Positions 6,250-10,472 of a DNA stretch of 10,472 bases are shown here, piece by piece; the first letter of the stretch is position 1; the number at the start of each line of letters is the position of its first letter. Under the pieces are notes generated by a model. It had not been told where the DNA came from, did not search any database, and saw only the letters and a program-made list of their open reading frames with translations. This DNA comes from JAICYJ01 sp036263035 (GTDB taxonomy: Bacteria; Actinomycetota; Thermoleophilia; Gaiellales; JAICJC01): positions 1 through 10,472 of the forward strand of contig DATAHR010000127.1 of NCBI GenBank assembly GCA_036263035.1. Direction: 5' to 3'. A program made the position numbers and the translations under genes.

Positions 6250-7662
6250 GTGATCGCGTCGGCACGACGGCGACGGATCGGCGCATGGGCGCTCGCGATG
6301 CTTCTCGTCGGGGTTGCCGCGTCGACGGGCTCGCCGGGCGCCGGGACGGCCCGAGCCGCCGCTCGGCGCCCCAACATCCTGATCATCGTCACCGACGACC
6401 AGACGACCGGCACCGTCCTTCCGGCCGTGATGCCAAACACGGTGCGCGAGTTCGTCAGGCGCGGTCGCCGGTACCCGAACTTCTTCGTCACCGACCCGCT
6501 GTGCTGCCCGTCGCGCGCGTCGATCATGACCGGCCGTTTCGACCACAACAACGGCGTCACCGACAACTCCGCGGCGGGCTTCCACCTCGACATGTCGACC
6601 ACGCTCCAGCACTACCTGCACGAGGCCGGATACCGCACCTGGATCAGCGGCAAGTTCCTGAACGGCTGGCCCGTCAGGCCGGGCAGCCCGAATCCGCCGG
6701 ACTGGGATCGGTTCCTGATCACCCAGGGAGGCCGGCATCTCGACCTGCCGTTCAACCAGGACGGGCGGTTCTTCCGGTACGCGCCGTATGCCGAGCCCCT
6801 GATCGAGCGCCAGGCGAGCCGGTATCTGGCGGGGACGGAGCGACACGATGCGCAGCCGTGGTTCGGCTACCTCTCGTTCACGGTGCCGCACGGCCCCTAC
6901 ACGCCGATGCGCGGCTACCGGCGCCTGCCCTTCCACGTCAGGGCGCCCAGCCCCGCGGAACAGGAGCGCAACATCTCCGATAAGTGGCCCGGGTACGCCG
7001 CGCACGCCCAGTACGGCTTCGACTCGGCGGACTGGCTGGAACAGCTCCGGATGCTGCACCAGGCCGACGACATCATCGGCGACATCTTCTCCCAGCTGCG
7101 CTCACAGCGGGAGCTTCGCAACACGATCGTCGTCTTCCTGTCGGACAACGGGTTCCTGTTCCGGTCGCACCAGCTGCTGGGCAAGCGGCTGCCCTACACC
7201 GAGGCCGTGCGTGTGCCGGCGATGATCCGCTGGCCCGGGCACATCCGCGCGGGCTCGGTCGACCGGCGGTTCTCGACCAACGTCGACCTGGCGCCGACGC
7301 TGCTGAAGGCCGCCGGCGTGACCCCGGATCCGTTGGTAGCCCCGTTTGACGGCCGTAACCTGCTCGGCCGCCGCTGGACGCGCCGCTACGTGCTGCTCGA
7401 GCACTGGGCCAGCCCGCCGCCGCACAAGCCGCAGGCCTGGGCGCCAACCTGGGGCTCGCTGCGGTCGGCCAGGTGGCAGTACATCGAGTACGACGACGCG
7501 GCGGGGAACGTCACCTTCCGGGAGTACTACGACCTCGTCCACGACCGCTGGATGCTCCGAAACAGGCTCGCCGGCCGCAGCCCGCCCAGTGCCACTCGGC
7601 TCGCGCGGCTCCATGCGCTGCTCGCTGCGGCCCGCAGCTGCGCCGGACCGACCTGCCCCTGA
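6250..7662 (+). CDS. Secreted sulfatase with intact Cys-type active site (N-acetylglucosamine-6-sulfatase-like)
   Basis: Exported sulfate-ester hydrolase of 470 residues. The GTG at 6250 begins a typical signal peptide (SARRRRIGAWALAMLLVGVAAS, cleaved near ARAA). NILIIVTDDQ carries metal ligands Asp49 and Asp50. C-C-P-S-R-A-S-I-M-T-G-R holds Cys85, the residue converted to formylglycine. Lys135 sits in GKFLNGW, His214 in VPHGPYTP, Asp299/Asn300 in SDNGF, then His307 and Lys312. The CCPSRAS block and the GKFLN motif resemble the glucosamine-6-sulfatase (GNS) branch, but the substrate is a guess. A Cys-type sulfatase needs a formylglycine-generating enzyme, which is not in the window. It follows the DadA-like gene by four bases. 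The C-terminus SCAGPTCP matches that of the degenerate paralogue at 3555-4925. The gene ends in TGA one base from a convergent small gene. Confidence 0.93.
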   Translation: MIASARRRRIGAWALAMLLVGVAASTGSPGAGTARAAARRPNILIIVTDDQTTGTVLPAVMPNTVREFVRRGRRYPNFFVTDPLCCPSRASIMTGRFDHNNGVTDNSAAGFHLDMSTTLQHYLHEAGYRTWISGKFLNGWPVRPGSPNPPDWDRFLITQGGRHLDLPFNQDGRFFRYAPYAEPLIERQASRYLAGTERHDAQPWFGYLSFTVPHGPYTPMRGYRRLPFHVRAPSPAEQERNISDKWPGYAAHAQYGFDSADWLEQLRMLHQADDIIGDIFSQLRSQRELRNTIVVFLSDNGFLFRSHQLLGKRLPYTEAVRVPAMIRWPGHIRAGSVDRRFSTNVDLAPTLLKAAGVTPDPLVAPFDGRNLLGRRWTRRYVLLEHWASPPPHKPQAWAPTWGSLRSARWQYIEYDDAAGNVTFREYYDLVHDRWMLRNRLAGRSPPSATRLARLHALLAAARSCAGPTCP

Positions 7663-7663
7663 G

Positions 7664-7873
7664 TCAGGAGCCCGAGTGCAGGGAATCTCCGTCGTCGTCG
7701 ACGGCTTCCGCGTAGCGGGTGATCGCCGCCACCAGGCCGGCCAGCAGGGCGGCCAGAGCGAGCGGCGCAAGCAGGTAGCCGACCACGCCGCCCCAGCCGT
7801 TCAGCAGGCTGAGCGCCTCGAAGAAGATCCAGAACAGGATGAAGAGCAGACGGTGGATCATCTGCGCTTGCAT
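7664..7873 (-). CDS. Small two-helix membrane protein, unknown function
   Basis: A 69-residue hydrophobic protein starting at ATG 7873, which has AGGTGG just upstream; a TTG at 7894 would add seven residues and an ATG at 7861 would remove four. Two membrane segments are clear: LLFILFWIFFEALSLLNG and GVVGYLLAPLALAALLAGLVAAI, separated by a short Gly-rich turn. A charged tail (RYAEAVDDDGDS) follows. The aromatic-rich first helix and codon choice are unlike a random antisense frame. Its TGA stop is separated from the stop of the convergent sulfatase gene by a single base. I do not recognise a family. It is read in the same direction as the VOC gene but lies behind a strong hairpin, so it may need its own promoter. 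Confidence 0.6.
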   Translation of the reverse strand: MQAQMIHRLLFILFWIFFEALSLLNGWGGVVGYLLAPLALAALLAGLVAAITRYAEAVDDDGDSLHSGS

Positions 7874-7904
7874 GCCCACCTGGCAACGGCCCAAACGCCG
7901 AGAA

Positions 7905-7931
7905 GCGGGGCCGGCCCGCGGCCGGCCCCGC
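7905..7931 (-). terminator. Stem-loop terminator after the VOC gene
   Basis: GCGGGGCCGGC (7905-7915) pairs perfectly with GCCGGCCCCGC (7921-7931) around a 5-base loop, 13 bases beyond the stop of the minus-strand VOC gene. On that strand the stem is followed by TTCTC, only weakly T-rich, as is usual for GC-rich actinobacteria. Confidence 0.7.
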
Positions 7932-7944
7932 GCCGACCGGAACG

Positions 7945-8310
7945 TCAGCCCGGCATCTGCGCCGACGGGTCGTTCTGCCAGAGCCCGAACTCGTTGCCCT
8001 GCGGATCGGTGCCTGTGACGAACCAGCCCATGCTGGGCACCGGCATCGGATCGCTCGCGTCGCCGCCCAGCTCGCGGACGCGGGCCGCTCCCGCGTTGAT
8101 GTCATCGACGCTGAAGTAGGGACGCATGCCCGTCTTGCCGGGCTCCATGCTGGTGATGGCACCGCCCTGGGACTCCGCGATGCGGGTCATGTGGTACTCC
8201 GACGGCCCCGGGTAGCTCTCGAACTGCCATCCGAACAGCGAGCCCCAGAACTCGCGGCTCGCTGCGGTGTCGTCCGCCGGGATCTCGAGGTGCACGATCT
8301 CGCCTGCCAT
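7945..8310 (-). CDS. VOC superfamily (glyoxalase/bleomycin-resistance fold) protein
   Basis: A 121-residue cytoplasmic protein with the paired beta-alpha-beta-beta-beta modules of the vicinal oxygen chelate fold. The first module starts IVHLEIPADDTAASREFWGS and continues LFGWQFESYPGPSEYHM; the second includes MRPYFSVDDINAGAARVREL and ends TGTDPQGNEFGLWQ, a hallmark of this group. Possible metal ligands are His7 (VHLEI) and the Glu of NEFGLWQ. The ATG at 8310 is well supported by an AGGAGG four bases upstream. The members closest in look are small PF00903-type proteins of unknown substrate, sometimes annotated as glyoxalase-like; no specific reaction can be assigned. The upstream region holds a large hairpin and element copy 3, so it is probably transcribed on its own. 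Confidence 0.9.
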   Translation of the reverse strand: MAGEIVHLEIPADDTAASREFWGSLFGWQFESYPGPSEYHMTRIAESQGGAITSMEPGKTGMRPYFSVDDINAGAARVRELGGDASDPMPVPSMGWFVTGTDPQGNEFGLWQNDPSAQMPG

Positions 8311-8314
8311 GGAT

Positions 8315-8320
8315 CCTCCT
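8315..8320 (-). promoter_or_regulatory. Ribosome binding site of the VOC gene
   Basis: A full-consensus AGGAGG on the minus strand, four bases before the ATG at 8310. It fixes the start and is the strongest Shine-Dalgarno site in the window. Confidence 0.8.
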
Positions 8321-8361
8321 GAGTGAGTGGGAGCGGGGTGCTCGCCGTGGTCACTCTATGA

Positions 8362-8401
8362 GACCGCTGCGGGGCGCGAGACTCATCGCCCCGCAGCGGT
8401 C
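8362..8401. terminator. Perfect 15-bp hairpin between element copy 3 and the VOC gene
   Basis: GACCGCTGCGGGGCG (8362-8376) pairs exactly with CGCCCCGCAGCGGTC (8387-8401) around a 10-base loop. It lies seven bases outside the left edge of copy 3 and is not shared with copies 1 and 2, so it is not part of the element. On the minus strand it stands between the propeller gene and the VOC gene and probably terminates read-through from the former; no T-run follows. Confidence 0.6.
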
Positions 8402-8408
8402 ACCGGCC

Positions 8409-8668
8409 GAGATGATTGATTCCACGACTCCGCACGTCTGACCGCCTGACTGCTGGTGGTTCCCCGCGCTTAGGGGCGCTGCGACCGCATTCGCGATCTG
8501 CGTGATCGCAGATCGCTCATGACCGGTGCAAGGCGTTTCGCCTTGCACCTCGTCGCATCGCTGCGTCCTCGGTCGGGCCGATATTCCCGATATCGGCCCT
8601 CCCTCGATCCTTACGCTGCTTGCCTACCGATCGCTCAGACCGCACGGCGCCGTGGAATCAATCATCTA
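8409..8668. repeat. TIR element copy 3 (260 bp), MITE-like, longest copy
   Basis: Its terminal repeats are identical to those of copy 2: GATGATTGATTCCACG at 8411-8426 and the exact complement at 8651-8666. The right boundary is TA; the left has GA where the other copies have TA, which looks like a point change. Both halves align closely with copy 2, but in the middle about 58 extra bases add two perfect hairpins. The minus-strand propeller gene ends with the TAG formed at the right edge (8666-8668). Reading frames that cross it on either strand look fortuitous. Confidence 0.9.
8493..8599. repeat. Three internal hairpins of element copy 3
   Basis: GCGATCTGCG (8493-8502) pairs with CGCAGATCGC (8507-8516). 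GGTGCAAGGCG (8525-8535) pairs with CGCCTTGCACC (8539-8549) around TTT. GGGCCGATAT (8575-8584) pairs with ATATCGGCCC (8590-8599). All three are perfect. The first two are absent from copy 2; the third is shared exactly. Confidence 0.8.
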
Positions 8669-10472
8669 GCGGCCGTGATGCCGACCGCATCGCCGGTCGC
8701 GGCCGCGGCCATGGCAGGCATGCCGGTGGTCCCATCCCCGGTGGCGGCCGTGGTCGTGGCAGCGGCCGTGATCGTGGCAGCCGCAGTTCTGTCCGTCGTC
8801 GTCGCCGCCCGACGTGCCGCCGGTCGTGCCGCCGCCCGTACCGCCCGTCGTGGGGGGCGCGGTGACGGCGTAGGTCACCGTCGCGGTGGCCGTGTTGCCG
8901 GCAGCGTCGGTGGCCGTCACGGTGAACGTGTGCGACCCGGCCGTCGACGTGTCGATCGAGCTTCCGTCGGCGACGGTGCCGCTGCACAGCGAGACACCCG
9001 ATCCGCCGTCAGAGCAGACATAGGCGGCGGTCGCCGAGGCGCCCTGGTCGAACGAGGCGCCGTCGATCGGAGCGGCGATGCTGATCACCGGCAGTGCCCG
9101 GTCGACGTGGATCCCGGTAAACGGGCCCGCCTGAGTGCAGTTGCCGGCGGCGTCGCAGACCTGCACCGACCCCGTCGCGGCGTCCGCCGTCTCGGAGCCG
9201 TCCGCGACCGAGGTCGAGAGCGTGAAGGCGGCCTGGCCCTGGTCCGCCAGGCCGGTGCCGGCGTCCGTCGCCGTGCACTGCAGCGTGACGTTCGCGGCAT
9301 GCCACGTGCCGTCGTCCGACGCGCACTGGACGTCGGGCGGCGTGCTGTCGACGACCACATCGAAGGGCGAGCCGAAACGGATCACATCCCAGCCCTGCCC
9401 GAAGCTCTTCGCCGCGTCGCCGGCGACGAGGTCCCCGGCGGTCGTCGCCAGTGCGACGTAGCGGGCGTCCGAGGAGATGGCCGCGCTCTGGCTGACCTGC
9501 GTCGCCTGAGCCGATGTCGAGGCCAGCCGCGTGACGCCGGCGACCCGGTCGCGGACGAACACGTCGAGGTCGCCGCCCGTGTCGGCGGGGTCGAGGTTCG
9601 TCGCCGACGACTGGAACGCGACGTAGCGCCCGTCGTTCGAGACAGATGCGGTCGAGGAGTTGCCGTTCGCGCCGGCTCCTGCGCTGGTCAGGCTGACCCG
9701 CTCGGTGGTGCCGGCGACCAGGTCGCGCGCGTACACGTCCGTGCCGCCGGTGTCACCGGGCACGAGCGCTGCCGCGGTGTCGAAGACGACCACCCTGCCG
9801 TTGCCCGAGATGCCTCCGGGCTGCAGGCTCGACGCCGACGGCGATTGCCCGCCGGCCGACGTCACGCTGACGCGCTCGGTGGTTCCCGCGGTGCGGTCGT
9901 GCACGAAGACGTCGGCGGCGAGGTTGGTGTCTCCGGCGACGAGGTTCGGCGCGGTGGAGGCGAACGCCACGAGGCGGCCGTCCGCCGAGAGCGCGGATGC
10001 ATCCGACGAGCCCGCGGCCGCCTGGCTGCCGTCGGACGCGACGCTGGCCCGCTCCAGGCCGCCGCTCCGCGACCACACGAACACGTCGCGGACGCGGTTG
10101 GTGTCGTTGTCGACCAGATTCGAGGCGCTGGAGGAGAAGCTGACGGTGCTGCCGTCGGCGCTGATGCTGCTCGGCGACTCGCCGCTTGCCGCATTGCCTT
10201 CGACGCCGCCGGCGGAGACGCTCAGCCGCGTCGTCGTGCCGGCTGCCAGGTCGCGCAGGAAGACGTCCGAGACGCCGTTGGTGTCGCCGGGCACCAGGTT
10301 GGTCGCCTGTGACGTGAAGACGACGTTGCGCCCGTCGGCGCTGATCCGCGCGTTCGAGGAGGCGCCGTTGGCCTGGCCGCCGTCGCCCACGGAGACCCGG
10401 GTGGTGACACCGGTGTCGACGTCGCGCACGAAGACGTCGCGCACGCCGTTGGTGTCGTCGGACACCAGCCCT
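8666..10472 (-). CDS. Large secreted beta-propeller/Ig-like protein with His/Cys-rich tail (5' end outside window)
   Basis: C-terminal part (at least 599 residues) of an exported or surface protein; the frame is open to the window edge, so signal peptide and start are missing. It begins with at least six repeats of about 52-58 residues patterned on ISADGR-VVF-S-ATNLVPGDTNG, DVFVRD, AGTTTRVSV, typical of PD40/TolB-like propeller blades, with Asp-rich DTNGVxDVF turns that may bind calcium. After STPPDVQC come two Ig/HYR-like modules (CTATDAGTGLADQG; VCDAAGNCTQAGPFTGIHVDR; FTVTATDAAGNTATATVTY) with paired cysteines. A Thr/Gly linker follows. The last about 40 residues are rich in His, Cys, Arg and Gly and contain a tandem CHDHGR pair. 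The TAG stop is the outer edge of element copy 3. Ligand and function are unknown; adhesion or surface binding is a guess. Confidence 0.88.
   Translation of the reverse strand, partial: GLVSDDTNGVRDVFVRDVDTGVTTRVSVGDGGQANGASSNARISADGRNVVFTSQATNLVPGDTNGVSDVFLRDLAAGTTTRLSVSAGGVEGNAASGESPSSISADGSTVSFSSSASNLVDNDTNRVRDVFVWSRSGGLERASVASDGSQAAAGSSDASALSADGRLVAFASTAPNLVAGDTNLAADVFVHDRTAGTTERVSVTSAGGQSPSASSLQPGGISGNGRVVVFDTAAALVPGDTGGTDVYARDLVAGTTERVSLTSAGAGANGNSSTASVSNDGRYVAFQSSATNLDPADTGGDLDVFVRDRVAGVTRLASTSAQATQVSQSAAISSDARYVALATTAGDLVAGDAAKSFGQGWDVIRFGSPFDVVVDSTPPDVQCASDDGTWHAANVTLQCTATDAGTGLADQGQAAFTLSTSVADGSETADAATGSVQVCDAAGNCTQAGPFTGIHVDRALPVISIAAPIDGASFDQGASATAAYVCSDGGSGVSLCSGTVADGSSIDTSTAGSHTFTVTATDAAGNTATATVTYAVTAPPTTGGTGGGTTGGTSGGDDDGQNCGCHDHGRCHDHGRHRGWDHRHACHGRGRDRRCGRHHGR
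8744..8779 (-). repeat. Two-copy 18-bp tandem repeat encoding CHDHGR
   Basis: Two adjacent 18-base units (8744-8761 and 8762-8779) differ at one base and encode the hexapeptide CHDHGR twice in the tail of the propeller protein. The surrounding DNA is low-complexity GGCCG-rich sequence. Confidence 0.7.

Noticed and set aside
8404..8674. CGGCC on both sides of copy 3 as a 5-bp target duplication
   Set aside because: It is offset by one base, is common in this DNA, and copies 1 and 2 show no matching flank; the TA boundary is more consistent.
8744..8779. Tandem repeats as a CRISPR array
   Set aside because: There are only two contiguous 18-base units with no spacers, and they are explained by the coding repeat CHDHGR.
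8519..10312. A 597-codon plus-strand frame covering element copy 3 and the propeller gene
   Set aside because: It starts inside the repeat and is the antisense of an unmistakable repeat protein; the Val/Arg/Gly-rich translation has no domain signature.

Overview
The window is very GC-rich, densely packed bacterial DNA. The F1-ATPase subunit sequences, GTG starts, and long secreted beta-propeller and sulfatase proteins suggest an actinobacterium, perhaps of the Thermoleophilia (Solirubrobacterales/Gaiellales) type. This placement is inference; nothing in the window fixes the taxon.

Layout: (1) 1-1739, the 3' end of an ATP synthase operon on the plus strand: the C-terminal half of atpA, overlapping atpG. 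The usual next genes atpD and atpC are not here. (2) 1870-3366, an orphan lipoprotein solute-binding protein of the oligopeptide (family 5) type. (3) 3555-7662, a divergent block: a sulfatase-fold protein on the minus strand that has lost its catalytic residue, then on the plus strand a DadA-like FAD amino-acid oxidoreductase tightly coupled to a second sulfatase with an intact active site. (4) 7664-8310, a small two-helix membrane protein and a VOC/glyoxalase-fold protein on the minus strand. (5) 8666-10472, the C-terminal part of a large secreted beta-propeller/Ig-like protein on the minus strand, with a His/Cys-rich tail.

The most unusual content is a family of three non-coding inverted-repeat elements, in the same orientation, at 1737-1837, 3356-3557 and 8409-8668 (101, 202 and 260 bp). 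All end in the same roughly 16-bp terminal inverted repeat (GATGATTGATTCCACG), are bounded by TA (one edge is GA), and differ inside by gain or loss of perfect hairpins. They look like non-autonomous transposable elements (MITE-like) using a TA target. Four genes end on or within these termini, three of them exactly at the TAG formed by the TA plus the element's first G. The terminus carries stop codons in all three frames. The elements separate the window into blocks, and the first sits exactly where the ATP synthase operon is interrupted.

How the genes work together: the atp genes are core energy metabolism. The sulfatase, oxidoreductase, solute-binding and propeller genes mostly encode exported or envelope proteins and look like accessory content for scavenging or surface functions. 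No shared pathway can be proved from the sequence. No tRNA, rRNA, CRISPR array or transposase gene was seen.
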